Counted from the first letter of the stretch, positions 1 through 8,689 are shown. The stretch: DNA of 64,000 nucleotides from Multivorans sp965116445 (GCA_965116445.1 OZ220688.1:3720001-3784000), one strand, 5' to 3'. Numbers and translations are program-made. The notes: a model not told the origin generated them from the sequence alone.

Positions 1-155
1 CCACGCCGCGCGGCGAGCGCGAACGACCCGTCGATGCCCAGCACCGCCTCGGGACCGCCCAGCAACCGTTGCCGGGCCTCGTCCGGCGTCAGGTTCCACA
101 GCCTCTGTTCCCTGTCGTCGATCAGATTGAGAACACGTGCGATCGGTCTGTCCAC
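1..155 (-). CDS. Start of an asparagine-synthase-like protein (partial, window edge)
   Basis: The window opens with the 5' part of a gene read leftward off the edge. The GTG at 153-155 is preceded by AGGAGG eight bases upstream, which fixes the start. The 51 visible residues pass through PDEARQRLLGG and end GIDGSFALAARRG. This resembles the N-terminal part of asparagine-synthase-related proteins as I remember them, but no catalytic residue is in view, so the family name is a weak inference. The gene diverges from the lipoprotein gene at 274, and the roughly 120 bases between them probably hold both promoters. Confidence 0.45.
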   Translation of the reverse strand, partial: MDRPIARVLNLIDDREQRLWNLTPDEARQRLLGGPEAVLGIDGSFALAARR

Positions 156-273
156 CGTGACTTCCTCCTGCCAACTCCGATCCTCGAAACGCCGGCATCC
201 GGCGCCGTCCACCACGGGCGGCGGGCGCCGGACGACCGCCTTGGGCCTGAAGCCGCATGGTACTGTCCCCGCG

Positions 274-966
274 ATGTACAGGCACCTTAAGGCCCCCGGT
301 TCGGCGGGCCGCGGGCGGCTCCGCACTGTGTTTCGGGCCGGCGTTTTCGTCTTGGTCAGTACAGGTGTCTCGACCGTACACATCGGCTGCCAGAGCGAAT
401 CCGCGCCGGAGGAAACCGGACCCATCCTCCTGGAGGAGGAGGGCCTCGGCGTCGTCCAACTGCCGGACGGCTGCGCGCAGGTCGAGCCCAGCGAGCACCC
501 GCTGGAGCTTGCCTGCGAACTCATCGAGACGACGGAAACGTCGGCCGGACCCGTGGGCACGATCCGTCTCGAACTTGGCGAGCCCCGCGACAGCTACATC
601 GAGCTCGCGGACGTCTCCGCGATCGACACCCTCAGGGAGGAGCAGCGTCCGCTGTTCGAGGCGCTGCCCGGAGGCGAGTTCCTGGGCGTCGGCGGCACGC
701 TCTTCTACGGCCCCTTCGGAGCCGCGCGCTACACCCGCGGACGATTCCAGGCCGAGGACGGCGCAACGCTCCAGCGGATCCGGTTCTTCATGGTCCACCC
801 CACGCAGAACCGAGTCCTCACTCTCGTCTATGACCATCCGGTGGTCGACAACGCGGACTCAGCCGCACGGATCAACAACCATCTCCTCATGCTTCTGGAA
901 AACCTCAGAAGCTCGGACGATCTGCAGGCCGCCGCGGCCGAGGGCGAGGCGCCAGCCGAAGACTGA
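274..966 (+). CDS. Putative lipoprotein of unknown function
   Basis: This is a 230-residue exported protein that I cannot assign to a family. The frame stays open back to position 34, but that extension is Arg/Ser-rich and collides with the divergent gene, so I start at the ATG at 274. Residues 13-39 give a basic n-region, a hydrophobic core and a Cys at 39 (VLVSTGVSTVHIGC). His at -3 makes the lipobox imperfect, so it may instead be a plain signal peptide. The mature part is acidic and ends in an Ala/Glu-rich tail. It ends 28 bases before the GspF-like gene, so the two are probably co-transcribed. Confidence 0.6.
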   Translation: MYRHLKAPGSAGRGRLRTVFRAGVFVLVSTGVSTVHIGCQSESAPEETGPILLEEEGLGVVQLPDGCAQVEPSEHPLELACELIETTETSAGPVGTIRLELGEPRDSYIELADVSAIDTLREEQRPLFEALPGGEFLGVGGTLFYGPFGAARYTRGRFQAEDGATLQRIRFFMVHPTQNRVLTLVYDHPVVDNADSAARINNHLLMLLENLRSSDDLQAAAAEGEAPAED

Positions 967-994
967 GTCCGCCGCCTCCCGGAGGAGTTGACCG

Positions 995-2137
995 GTGCTC
1001 CCCCGCTGGCTCGACGACGACGAGGCTCTCGGACCCGATCCGGACGCCGCCGAGGACGTACCCCGGCACGATCGGCAGGCCGCCTGGTGGCGGCCGGGCC
1101 GGCGCGTCGGCCCGAAGACGCTCGCCGTCTTCAGCCGTCAGTTCGCGGTCCTGCTCGACGCCGGTCTGCCCCTGCTCCAGAGCCTGGAGATCCTCAGCGT
1201 CGAGGGTCAGCACCCCGGCCTGCGGAGGATCCTGCTCGACGTCCGCGCCGAGGTCGAAGCGGGTTCCAGCCTCGCCGACGCACTGAGGCGCCGGCCGCGC
1301 GCCTTCGGCGATCTCTACGTCAATCTCGTCGCGGCGGGCGAGGCCAGCGGCGCCCTGCACACCGTGATGGACCGGCTGGCGACCCACATCGAGAAGGTCG
1401 CCGCCCTGCGCAACCAGGTCCGTTCCGCCCTGACCTATCCGGCCGCCATCCTCACTGTCGCCGCCGCGGTCGTCTTCCTCATCCTGTGGAAGGTGATCCC
1501 GGTGTTCCAGCACCTCTTCGACGACATGGGCGGCGACCTGCCGCTCCTGACCCGGCTCGTGGTCGGCACGAGCGAGTTCATCGGCGCCTACGTGCTCGTG
1601 CTGGTCGCGCTCCTCGCGGTGGCCGGGTTCGCCGTGCCTCGGCTGCTCCGCACGCGGCAGGGACGGCAATCCGCCGACGGTCTCCTGCTGCGGCTGCCCG
1701 TCGCCGGCAAGCTCATGCTGCGCATCGTCACCGGCCGGACCTGCCGCACCCTGTCCATCCTGCTCTCCTCGGGCATTCCCATCCTGAACGCCCTGTCCAT
1801 CGCCGCCGAGGCCGCCGGCAACGTCGTCGTCGCGAGCGCCCTCCACAAGGTGCGCCGCGAAGTCGAACAGGGTCGCCCCATCCACGAGTCCCTCCGACAA
1901 ACGAAGATCTTCCCCGCCATGCTCTGCCAGATCGTCTACGTCGGCGAACAGACCGGCACCCTGAGCCCCATGCTCACCCGCATCGCCGACTTCTACGAGG
2001 AGGAGGTCGACAACGACGTCGACGCGATGATGAAGCTCCTCGAACCCGCCCTGATCAGCATCCTCGGCATCGTGATCGGCACGATCGTGATCTCGATGTA
2101 CCTGCCGATGTACTCCGCGCTGACGCAGATCGGGTAA
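995..2137 (+). CDS. Type II secretion / type IV pilus inner-membrane platform protein (GspF/PilC family)
   Basis: A 380-residue platform protein of the kind that couples the assembly ATPase to pilin or pseudopilin polymerisation in the inner membrane. The GTG start at 995 follows GGAGGAG at 981-987. Two T2SSF domains are visible. The first opens with FSRQFAVLLDAGLPLLQSLE at about 46 and contains the GE(A/Q)(S/T)G signature (GEASGALHTVMDRL). The second opens with RTLSILLSSGIPILNAL and contains GEQTGTLSPMLTRIADFYE. Hydrophobic segments lie at about 148-170, 195-214 and 348-370, the usual three-helix layout. It is slightly shorter than the typical 400 residues. No ATPase or pilin gene lies nearby, so pilus and secretion roles cannot be separated. 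Confidence 0.9.
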   Translation: MLPRWLDDDEALGPDPDAAEDVPRHDRQAAWWRPGRRVGPKTLAVFSRQFAVLLDAGLPLLQSLEILSVEGQHPGLRRILLDVRAEVEAGSSLADALRRRPRAFGDLYVNLVAAGEASGALHTVMDRLATHIEKVAALRNQVRSALTYPAAILTVAAAVVFLILWKVIPVFQHLFDDMGGDLPLLTRLVVGTSEFIGAYVLVLVALLAVAGFAVPRLLRTRQGRQSADGLLLRLPVAGKLMLRIVTGRTCRTLSILLSSGIPILNALSIAAEAAGNVVVASALHKVRREVEQGRPIHESLRQTKIFPAMLCQIVYVGEQTGTLSPMLTRIADFYEEEVDNDVDAMMKLLEPALISILGIVIGTIVISMYLPMYSALTQIG

Positions 2138-2195
2138 GGGCGATTCGCGCGCCGCTTCGCGGCAGCACGCCGGATGCGGACCAGAGCCCGAAGAT

Positions 2196-2280
2196 CGGGA
2201 GTCGACGTCCTCGTCGGCATCCGGACTGGGTGCGCCGACGTCCCCGTCGGCATTCCGGACCGGCCGCAGGCCGGCTCCGC
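2196..2280. repeat. GC-palindrome repeat, two copies
   Basis: Two adjoining copies of the window-wide palindrome lie here. One is truncated (GTCGACGTCCTCGTCGGCAT at 2201); the second is complete and starts ACTGGGTGCGCCGACG at 2225. The hairpins are (G)CGACG-TCCT-CGTCG and GCCGACG-TCCC-CGTCGGC. A short CCGGCCGCAGGCCGG hairpin follows. They fill the gap between the GspF-like gene and moeA. Confidence 0.9.
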
Positions 2281-2335
2281 TCGAAGGATCCGCCAAGCGA
2301 TTGACGACCGACCGCCCCTCGGCTACAAACACCGC

Positions 2336-3550
2336 ATGCTGTCACCCGAAGAAGCCTGGACCGCGATCGCCGCGGAAGCGCAGACACTCGAAGTCGAGCA
2401 AGTCACCAGGGCGGATTCTGTGGGCCGGGTGCTGGCAGCGGGCCTCACCGCGACCGTCGACGTACCCGCGCACGACGTGTCGGCGATGGACGGTTTCGCC
2501 CTCGGCGCCGACGTCGAACCGGGCACCACGCTGCCGGTCGACGGAATCGTTGCCGCGGGAGACCCGCCGGGAGCGGAGCTCAGGTCCGGGGCGGCCATGC
2601 GGATCATGACCGGAGCCCCGGCGCCTGCCGGGGCGGACCGGGTGATCCCGATCGAACAGACCGAGTTCGATACCGCCGACGAAACGGGGACCACGGGAGC
2701 CGTCCGCATCGTGGAACCGGTGCCGGCGGACAGCCACATCCGGCGGCAGGCCGAGGTCACCGCGGCCGGCGGGCCCCTGCTGGCGGCGGGAGAGCTGCTG
2801 ACGCCGGGCGGAGCCGGCGTGCTGGCGACACACGGCATCCGGGAGGCGCCGGTGTTCCGCCGGCCCACCGTCGCCACGCTCTCGACCGGCGACGAGATCG
2901 TGCCGGCCGAGGCGGAACCGGGACCGGGTCAGCTTCGGGACTCGCACCGCGACTTCCTGGCTGCCGCCCTCTCGCAACTGGGCATCGGCGCCCGCTCGCT
3001 CGGCATCGCGCGGGATGACCCCGCCGAGCTCCAGGCAAAAGTCGAACGCGGCCTGGAGTCGGACGTGCTTCTGATCTCCGGCGGCGTCTCGATGGGCGAG
3101 TTCGACTTCGTCGAGCAGGTTCTCGGCAACACGGGTCTCGGCTGCCGCTTTCTGTTCGACGCGGTCGCGATCCAGCCGGGAAAGCCCCTGGTCGCCGCCC
3201 GCCACGACCGGGGATGGGTCTTCGGCCTTCCCGGCAATCCCGCCTCGGCGATGGTCACCTATTGGCTGTTCGTGCGCCCCCTGTTGCGAGTCATGACGGG
3301 CGCCGGCGACAGCTACTGGCAGGGCGCCCTTCGCGCCAGTCTCGCAGGCAGCCTCCCGGGCGCGAAGTGGCGCGACCGCTTCCTTCCCTGCCGGCTCCGG
3401 ACCGAGTCCGGGAAGGTGCTCGCGGACCCGCGACCGCCCCTCGGCTCCCACGACCTGGTCGCCTACGGCGCCGGCGCCGGACTCGTGCGCGTGCCGAAGC
3501 ACAGCGCTCCGGCTGGCCGGGGTGAGCCCTGCGAGGTCCTGCCGCTGTAA
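2336..3550 (+). CDS. moeA: Molybdopterin molybdenumtransferase MoeA
   Basis: MoeA inserts molybdate into adenylylated molybdopterin, the last step of molybdenum cofactor synthesis in the cytoplasm. The 404 residues match the usual length. Signatures in order are VSAMDGFAL, a GDPPG turn, RIMTGAPAP, DRVIPIEQT, VATLSTGDEIV, GQLRDSHRDF, LLISGGVSMGEFDFV (the MoaB/Mog-like domain), AIQPGKPLV and FGLPGNPASAMVTYW. I start at the ATG at 2336; the longer frame from 2174 only translates the upstream repeat. There is no Shine-Dalgarno, but a TACAAA -10-like box sits 12 bases upstream of the ATG, suggesting a leaderless message. No other Moco gene is nearby. Confidence 0.95.
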   Translation: MLSPEEAWTAIAAEAQTLEVEQVTRADSVGRVLAAGLTATVDVPAHDVSAMDGFALGADVEPGTTLPVDGIVAAGDPPGAELRSGAAMRIMTGAPAPAGADRVIPIEQTEFDTADETGTTGAVRIVEPVPADSHIRRQAEVTAAGGPLLAAGELLTPGGAGVLATHGIREAPVFRRPTVATLSTGDEIVPAEAEPGPGQLRDSHRDFLAAALSQLGIGARSLGIARDDPAELQAKVERGLESDVLLISGGVSMGEFDFVEQVLGNTGLGCRFLFDAVAIQPGKPLVAARHDRGWVFGLPGNPASAMVTYWLFVRPLLRVMTGAGDSYWQGALRASLAGSLPGAKWRDRFLPCRLRTESGKVLADPRPPLGSHDLVAYGAGAGLVRVPKHSAPAGRGEPCEVLPL

Positions 3551-3590
3551 CGTCAGCCCTGCTGCTACACTCACGCGCCGCCGACCCGGA

Positions 3591-3666
<76 letters not shown>

Positions 3667-3685
3667 TTCCGGTCGGTCGCAACAC

Positions 3686-4285
3686 TCACTCCGGGCGGGC
3701 GCTGTCGAGCATCGCCAGGAATGCCTGGCGCTGCTCTCGCATCGTGGATGCGGGCCCGACGGCGCGAAGGAACCAGGGGCCGCCGGGCGCTTCGATGACC
3801 GCGCCGTAGAGCGCGAAGTCCGGCTGGTCCGTGGTCGGGAAGCTGCCGATCGTGCTCGCCTTGACCATGCCCTCGAGTTCGATCCAGATGCGGCGGACGC
3901 CGTCGCTCTCGCGGCTCTGCGTGACCGGCTCGGGAGCGCCGGGATCAAGAACGACCTGGCTCTTCCAGCGTTCGATGTTCGCCGCCGCGCCCCCGCCGCC
4001 GCCGGGCCCGAAGAAGTACATCGAGATCTCGGCCACACCCCCCGAACCGGGGATTTCGGCCTCGAGCATGCGCATCGACGATCGGGGTTCGAGCCGGTTC
4101 CAGGCCGCCGGCAGCGCGATCGACACGCCGTTGGCGGTCACCGGCGCCGACAGCTCGACTGCCTCCGCTCCTTCCTCGGCGCCCGCGTTGCCCTGGGCCG
4201 GCGTATCCGGGCCACAAGCCAGGAGCAGAAGAGCCAGGCCGAGCGCCGGCACGCGGGGTAGCGAAGTAGCGGTCGGCGTCGTCAT
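3686..4285 (-). CDS. Putative lipoprotein of unknown function
   Basis: A 199-residue lipoprotein with a classical signal: a short polar start, the hydrophobic stretch LGLALLLLAC and a lipobox Cys at about 24 followed by GPDTPAQG. The mature part contains SIALPAAWNRLEPRSSMRM, a Gly-rich loop (FFGPGGGGG) and a C-terminal segment ending AFLAMLDSARPE. Its layout, a compact domain with an aromatic-rich core, resembles small lipoproteins that bind hydrophobic ligands, but I do not recognise the family. It lies between tRNA-Ala and tRNA-Sec on the opposite strand. Confidence 0.75.
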   Translation of the reverse strand: MTTPTATSLPRVPALGLALLLLACGPDTPAQGNAGAEEGAEAVELSAPVTANGVSIALPAAWNRLEPRSSMRMLEAEIPGSGGVAEISMYFFGPGGGGGAAANIERWKSQVVLDPGAPEPVTQSRESDGVRRIWIELEGMVKASTIGSFPTTDQPDFALYGAVIEAPGGPWFLRAVGPASTMREQRQAFLAMLDSARPE

Positions 4286-4351
4286 CGTTGGCTCCTCATG
4301 CGGTCATGGACTCGGGCGAACAGCCGGTGGGCTGAGGATATGCTGCCAAGC

Positions 4352-4450
4352 GGAAGCGCTCGGGGGCTGGTGCCTCCTGCGGTCTTCAAAACCGTTGTCG
4401 GGGGCGTAATGCGTCTCCGGGGTGGGTTCGATTCCCATGCGCTTCCGCCA
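4352..4450 (+). tRNA. selC: Selenocysteine tRNA (UCA anticodon)
   Basis: This 99-base tRNA shows the Sec-specific architecture: an 8-bp acceptor stem (GGAAGCGC/GCGCTTCC), a long D-arm, anticodon stem GCGGT/ACCGT with loop CTTCAAA giving anticodon TCA at 4386-4388, a long extra arm, T-arm GTGGG-TTCGATT-CCCAT, discriminator G and an encoded CCA. The acceptor start GGAAG and terminal CTTCCGCCA match E. coli selC as I recall it. It decodes UGA at selenocysteine positions together with SelA, SelB and SelD, none of which lies in this window. Confidence 0.95.
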
Positions 4451-4468
4451 CCGGCGCAAGCGGTGCCG

Positions 4469-4825
4469 CTACGAGGCCGCGGCGGTCTTCGAGCTGTCGC
4501 TCTTCCCGGAAGAACTGGACGCTCCCGCCTTCTTGCCCGAGTCCGCGGACGACTCCTTCGCCGCGGACTTGCCGTTGCTTTCCGAGCCGTTGCCATTCGC
4601 CGCGGCGCGATCGGACTCGCCTCCCCCGGCCGGACTCTTGTCCTTGCGGGCGTAGTCGTTCACGTACCAGCCGCTGCCCTTGAACTGGAACGCGGGCGCG
4701 GAGAGCAGTTTCTTCAGGCTGCTCCGGCCGCACTCGGGACACTCCTCAAGCGGCGGCGCGGCGAACGCCTGGATCGCCTCCAGCGTGGCCTCGCAATCCG
4801 TGCATCGATACTCGTAGAGAGGCAT
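4469..4825 (-). CDS. FmdB-family zinc ribbon protein
   Basis: A 118-residue small zinc-ribbon protein of the FmdB/CxxC_CxxC_SSSS type. It begins MPLYEYRC, the family hallmark, with two Cys pairs (CTDC and CPEC) forming the predicted zinc site within the first 45 residues, then AFQFKGSGWYVNDYA, and a long Ser/Lys/Ala low-complexity tail. I start at MPLYEYRC; the frame is open further upstream but the family begins here. A TATCAT box lies 17 bases upstream of the ATG and no Shine-Dalgarno is visible. The family is linked to regulation of amidase/formamidase genes, but its molecular role is not established. Confidence 0.88.
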   Translation of the reverse strand: MPLYEYRCTDCEATLEAIQAFAAPPLEECPECGRSSLKKLLSAPAFQFKGSGWYVNDYARKDKSPAGGGESDRAAANGNGSESNGKSAAKESSADSGKKAGASSSSGKSDSSKTAAAS

Positions 4826-4877
4826 GACGGCCGCGGATGATAGCAGTTGGCAGCAGTCTCCCGCGCAAGCTGCCAAT

Positions 4878-4924
4878 CACTGGGTGCGCCGGCCTCCAGA
4901 CCTGCGCCTCCCGCCAGGAGGCGC
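4878..4924. repeat. Partial GC-palindrome repeat
   Basis: The segment starts CACTGGGTGCGCCGGC like the other copies, but the hairpin is replaced by a different stem, GCGCCTCC/GGAGGCGC at 4905-4924. It separates the FmdB gene from the convergently placed outer-membrane gene and touches that gene's stop codon. Confidence 0.7.
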
Positions 4925-5502
4925 TAGAACCGGTACGCCAAACCGACGTGGGCCGCGGCGTACGTGCTGGCGGCATCGATGTCCGCGTAGTGGCCCGACA
5001 GTTCGATGACGACCGAGAGCCGCTTGTTGATCGGGAAGTCGCCGGACACGCCGAGCGTCAGACCGGGGCCCTCCTCCGAATCCACGCCGTTGCCGAGCTG
5101 GTAAAGGCCGAGGCCGAAGAACACCCCCGACTCGTAGTAGAGCTCCTGGAAGCGGTACTCACCGGCAATCGTCGCGTACCGGAACGTCGGGCTCTCCAGC
5201 GTGCCGACCTGATCACCGCTGAGACCGATGCTCCCGAAACGAACTCCGACCGCGGTGCGCGGCTGCGTACGCCAGGAGAACGCCGCCTGCACGCCGCTGC
5301 TGTCGGTTCCCTCACTGAAACTGCCGCCGATCGACGGGCTGAGCGTGACCGTGTAGCTGTAGCGCTCCTGGGCCGCGGCCGAGCCCGCACCGGCGAGCAG
5401 GAGGAGGAGCGCCGCCAGCAACAGGACAACGGGACGGTAGACGGGTCGCGGCGCCCGCGGTCGCCCGCACCCGGGGCGGGAATGAGGTTCCGATGCGGTC
5501 AA
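4924..5502 (-). CDS. Outer-membrane beta-barrel protein, unknown function
   Basis: A 192-residue small porin-like barrel. I choose the TTG at 5500-5502 because AAGGAG lies six bases upstream; the open frame continues back to 5631 but is not signal-like. A hydrophobic segment (VVLLLAALLLLLAGAGSAAA) and an Ala-x-Ala cleavage site precede QERYSYTVTLSPSIGG. The mature part is alternating beta-type sequence with Tyr/Phe-rich strands and ends AAAHVGLAYRF, the terminal Phe expected of BAM-inserted barrels. The role is unknown; small barrels of this shape often serve as stability factors or narrow porins. Confidence 0.75.
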   Translation of the reverse strand: MTASEPHSRPGCGRPRAPRPVYRPVVLLLAALLLLLAGAGSAAAQERYSYTVTLSPSIGGSFSEGTDSSGVQAAFSWRTQPRTAVGVRFGSIGLSGDQVGTLESPTFRYATIAGEYRFQELYYESGVFFGLGLYQLGNGVDSEEGPGLTLGVSGDFPINKRLSVVIELSGHYADIDAASTYAAAHVGLAYRF

Positions 5503-5612
5503 GTGAATCTCCTTTCGGCGCGGCGGGCACTCTAGCAACCAGTGCCCCAATGACTCAGGCGGAATGACTCGGGGCGGAATGACTCGGGCGGAATCCGTCC
5601 TGGTCAACAGAC

Positions 5613-6389
5613 ATGACCGGGAACGAACCACCCACCCGAAGACTGCCTACTTCGTTCTACGGATCTCGACGGCGAAACGTCCGTATCCGATTTCGGTCCG
5701 TGGCCGTCCGCCTCCGCCGGACCCTCCGGAAATGCGCGAGGAGGAGCGCCGCCCTGGCCCTCGACCTCATCCTGCCCCGTGTTTGCCTCGCCTGCTCCGC
5801 TCCGGCCCAACGGGAGCTCAGTCTGTGCCTCGATTGCCGCCGCCTGCTCGAGCCGCCCCGGCACGCCCTCGCGGCCGGCGACCGGCTCGAGGGCTGCGAT
5901 GCCTTCTTCTGGCTCTGGGCCTACCAGCCGCCGCTCGACCAGGTGATCCTGGGACTCAAGCACCGCCGGCTCGAGTACCTCGGAGACCACGTCGCGGCCG
6001 AAACCGTGAACGCCCTGGGAATGGAATTGGGCCGCGCCGAGTTGATTGTCCCGATGCCCATGCACTGGCGCCGCCGCCTCGTCCGCGGCCGGAACCACGC
6101 CGAGTCGATCGCCCGTCCGCTCGCCGGGAAGCTCGGCATTCCGTGGCGCGCCGCTCTCCGGCGCCGGACCCTGGGCCGACCCCAGGTCGGTCGCAGCCGG
6201 CGCCAGCGGCTCGCCAACCCGACCGTCATGTTCCACTGCCCCCGGCCGGCCGAGGTCCGGGATCGCGTCGTGCTCCTGGTCGACGATGTCGTGACGACGG
6301 GCGCCACGGCCACTCGCGCCGCGCGTTGCCTGCGAGCCGCCGGGGCGGCCGAGGTCATCGTGTTCACGCCCGCGCGAACGCCGGGCTGA
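5613..6389 (+). CDS. ComF family phosphoribosyltransferase-like protein
   Basis: A 258-residue ComF-type protein. Members of this family aid natural transformation or carry out uncharacterised PRTase chemistry in the cytoplasm. An N-terminal four-Cys cluster (CLACSAP...LCLDC, about 60-80) is the predicted zinc site. PMPMHWRRRLVRGRNHAESIA and a C-terminal PRPP loop (VVLLVDDVVTTGATATRAA) are diagnostic. The ATG at 5613 gives an Arg-rich N-terminus, and a later start cannot be excluded. It diverges from the barrel gene at 5502. Confidence 0.88.
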   Translation: MTGNEPPTRRLPTSFYGSRRRNVRIRFRSVAVRLRRTLRKCARRSAALALDLILPRVCLACSAPAQRELSLCLDCRRLLEPPRHALAAGDRLEGCDAFFWLWAYQPPLDQVILGLKHRRLEYLGDHVAAETVNALGMELGRAELIVPMPMHWRRRLVRGRNHAESIARPLAGKLGIPWRAALRRRTLGRPQVGRSRRQRLANPTVMFHCPRPAEVRDRVVLLVDDVVTTGATATRAARCLRAAGAAEVIVFTPARTPG

Positions 6390-6406
6390 CCGCCCAACTC
6401 TTCCGC

Positions 6407-6412
6407 TATAGT
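6407..6412 (+). promoter_or_regulatory. -10-like box for a probably leaderless outer-membrane protein mRNA
   Basis: TATAGT matches the sigma-70 -10 consensus at five of six positions and lies 17 bases before the ATG at 6424. No Shine-Dalgarno intervenes, so transcription would begin only a few bases before the start codon. No good -35 box is visible. The same spacing recurs at several other genes in the window. Confidence 0.55.
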
Positions 6413-6423
6413 GGTCCGCTGAC

Positions 6424-8472
6424 ATGAATTGCCGGAACCATCCCGGCGACTCCCGGTCGACCGTGGCGCTCCCGCGCCTGCTCTCGGCGGGAGTCCTCGC
6501 GCCGGTCGCCGCGGTCGCCCTGTTCGCCGCCGCGCCCGTCCGGGCGGGCCTCGACGTACCCAGCCTCGGCGATCCGACCGCCGGCCGTCTGGTGGGCCGC
6601 GTCCACGCCGGCAAGGCGCCGCTGCCCAAGGCCCAGGTCTACGTCTACGACGTCGCGGACAGCAGCAAGGTTCTCGCGACGACGGATCGCTTCGGGCGCT
6701 ACGCCTTCCAGCCCCTGCCCGCCGGCATCTACCGGGTGATCGCCCACCGGCCGGGCTACGTCCCCGCGGTGGCGGAACTCACGCGCACGACGGGCGAATC
6801 GGTCCAGTCTCTCGACTTCGAGCTGGGAACCCGGGCGCGTCGCTCCGGCAACGACGGCAAGGACGACGACGAGGACTTCTGGTCGATCCGCGCCCGCATC
6901 CCCAGCGATGTCCTGCGCCAAATCCAGATCGCCGAGGCGATCGCCGACGATTCCGACTGGGCCCTCGAGACGGCGATCCAGCGGGAGCGATTCGAAGCCG
7001 AACTGAGGACTCTCTCCGGCATCGAGGAGGCCGGCGAGGCCGGCGCCCTGGTGCTGGGCAGCCAGCTCGATCTCCGCAGCCGGTTCGGCGAAACGCAGCT
7101 CGCCCTCCGCTCCGACCTGCGCGAGTTCAAGCGTCAGGCCTTCATGGCCGACGCCGCGCAGCAACCGGTCGGCGACAGCCAGGCCTTCGCGCTCGACGTG
7201 AACCACCGGGGTTCGAACATCCAGTTCACCTCGCAACGCCACCGCTTCCAGGGTCCGCAGGCCGGAGCCTGGGACGACCTGGACTCCATGGCCGCCGGAC
7301 TGGAGAGCTACGGCGTTCGCCTGGAACAGGCCGCCGGCGGCGGAGCCTCCCACTTCGAGGCCCGCTACACCGCCGACAACAACTTCCACCACGGCTTCGG
7401 TGACCTCTACGCCGGCCCCAGCGGGGTCCACAGCCGGGCGCTGGCCGCGATCGATTCACCGATGTCGTCGACCACCCTCGAGTTCCGCGGCGCCTACGAG
7501 CGGCAGCTCACCGCCAGCACGTCCCTCGAGACCGGCATCAGCTACCGCGAGCGCCAGGCCTACGGCGACGGCCGGCTGTCCAGTTGGGGCGAGGATCCCC
7601 ACCAGCGTTTCGACGTCTTCGGCCAGGGAGACTGGGAGATCCAGCCCACCGTCATCCTCGAATACGGCATGTTCAGCACCCTGAGCGACGGCAGCCTCTC
7701 GTTCACGCCCCAGGCCGGCTTCGTGGTCGAACTCGGTCCACACTGGCTGGCCAGCATCGCGGCAAGCCAGCGGGTCGACTCCGAACAGTTCCTGTTCCGC
7801 GACTTCCTGCCCGTGCAGTACCAGGACGACGACACCTGCAGCACGACCTACGAGCACTGCTATCGGGTCAAGCTCAGCCGCCGGCTCGGCGCATCGGGCC
7901 AGGACCACGGCTTCGAGTTCGGCGTCAACCGCCGGCAGTTCGCCGACAACGTCCGGCTGTACTTCAGCCGCGACATCTTCGACCGGTTGGAAAGCCTGCT
8001 GCTGGTCGACGGCGACCAGGTCGAGGAAGTCCAGTTCGGCCTCCAGCAGCGCCTGGGCGAGAAGATCCTGACCCGCGTCAGCACCTCGGCCGCCGTCGGC
8101 GGCGGCGGTCTGCTCCGGGCCAAGGACGGCGGCAGTCTCCGCAACGATGTCCGTTACCTGGTCGCGAGCGCGGACACACGCTTCGAGCGCAGCTCGACCG
8201 GCGTCCTGGTGGCCTACCGCTGGGTCGAACAGGAACTCTCGCCCGTCACCCACGACGTCGCCGACTTCCGGCCCGCCGGCCTGGACACCGTGCTCGCCGT
8301 GGAACGCATCCAGCTCGTGCTGACCCAGGACCTGCCCTGGGTCACGGGCCTGCAGAACTGGGCCCTGCAACTCGAAATGCAGCTCAGCCGCGGACACGTC
8401 CCGATCGAGTCGAGCAACGACCCCGACCAGCTCCGCCGCCGCGTCCTCGCCGGCATCGCGGTCCGCTTCTAG
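6424..8472 (+). CDS. Outer-membrane beta-barrel protein with a carboxypeptidase-regulatory-like N-domain
   Basis: A 682-residue exported protein. A signal peptide (VAAVALFAAAPVRAG) is followed by a small Ig-like carboxypeptidase-regulatory domain at about 55-130 (GRLVGRVHAGKAPLPKAQVY..DRFGRYAFQPLPAGIYRVIA). An acidic linker (NDGKDDDEDFW) precedes a long barrel-like region of Tyr/Phe-rich alternating strands that ends LAGIAVRF with a terminal Phe. There is no TonB plug signature, so this is probably a structural or ligand-binding outer-membrane protein and not a classical TonB-dependent receptor. The function is unknown. Confidence 0.75.
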   Translation: MNCRNHPGDSRSTVALPRLLSAGVLAPVAAVALFAAAPVRAGLDVPSLGDPTAGRLVGRVHAGKAPLPKAQVYVYDVADSSKVLATTDRFGRYAFQPLPAGIYRVIAHRPGYVPAVAELTRTTGESVQSLDFELGTRARRSGNDGKDDDEDFWSIRARIPSDVLRQIQIAEAIADDSDWALETAIQRERFEAELRTLSGIEEAGEAGALVLGSQLDLRSRFGETQLALRSDLREFKRQAFMADAAQQPVGDSQAFALDVNHRGSNIQFTSQRHRFQGPQAGAWDDLDSMAAGLESYGVRLEQAAGGGASHFEARYTADNNFHHGFGDLYAGPSGVHSRALAAIDSPMSSTTLEFRGAYERQLTASTSLETGISYRERQAYGDGRLSSWGEDPHQRFDVFGQGDWEIQPTVILEYGMFSTLSDGSLSFTPQAGFVVELGPHWLASIAASQRVDSEQFLFRDFLPVQYQDDDTCSTTYEHCYRVKLSRRLGASGQDHGFEFGVNRRQFADNVRLYFSRDIFDRLESLLLVDGDQVEEVQFGLQQRLGEKILTRVSTSAAVGGGGLLRAKDGGSLRNDVRYLVASADTRFERSSTGVLVAYRWVEQELSPVTHDVADFRPAGLDTVLAVERIQLVLTQDLPWVTGLQNWALQLEMQLSRGHVPIESSNDPDQLRRRVLAGIAVRF

Positions 8473-8476
8473 GCGG

Positions 8477-8602
8477 AATCACCGGGTGCGCCGGCCTTGC
8501 GCGGGCCTTCTGGCCCGCGTTCGGTGTGCCGCCGCGAAGCGGCGCGCAACGAGTTGCCCGGATAAGCCGGCCAGAAGGCCGGCGCACCCAGTCTCCGGCA
8601 TC
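8477..8602. repeat. Inverted pair of GC-palindrome repeats (BIME-like)
   Basis: A forward half (ACCGGGTGCGCCGGCC at 8482) and a reverse half (GGCCGGCGCACCCAG at 8577) enclose a spacer with two further hairpins: GCGGGCC-TTCT-GGCCCGC, and CCGCCGCGAAGCGGCG. The remainder of the 360-base gap before the histidine kinase holds only a possible micro-ORF. Confidence 0.85.
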
Positions 8603-8689
8603 CAAGCGGCCGTGCCGTCCGTGCGTGCGGTTCAACAAACCGTGCCCGGACCAACGGATTGAACTCGCGCTAGACCCCCAGGAGGGGTA

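Noticed and set aside
3564..3569. TACACT as a dedicated tRNA-Ala promoter
   Set aside because: It is placed reasonably (about 22 bases before the tRNA), but no -35 partner is visible and the box is common by chance, so I do not list it.
5564..6427. Arg/Pro-rich plus-strand frame overlapping comF
   Set aside because: The ComF frame at 5613 has the zinc cluster and PRPP loop; this one is its frame shadow.
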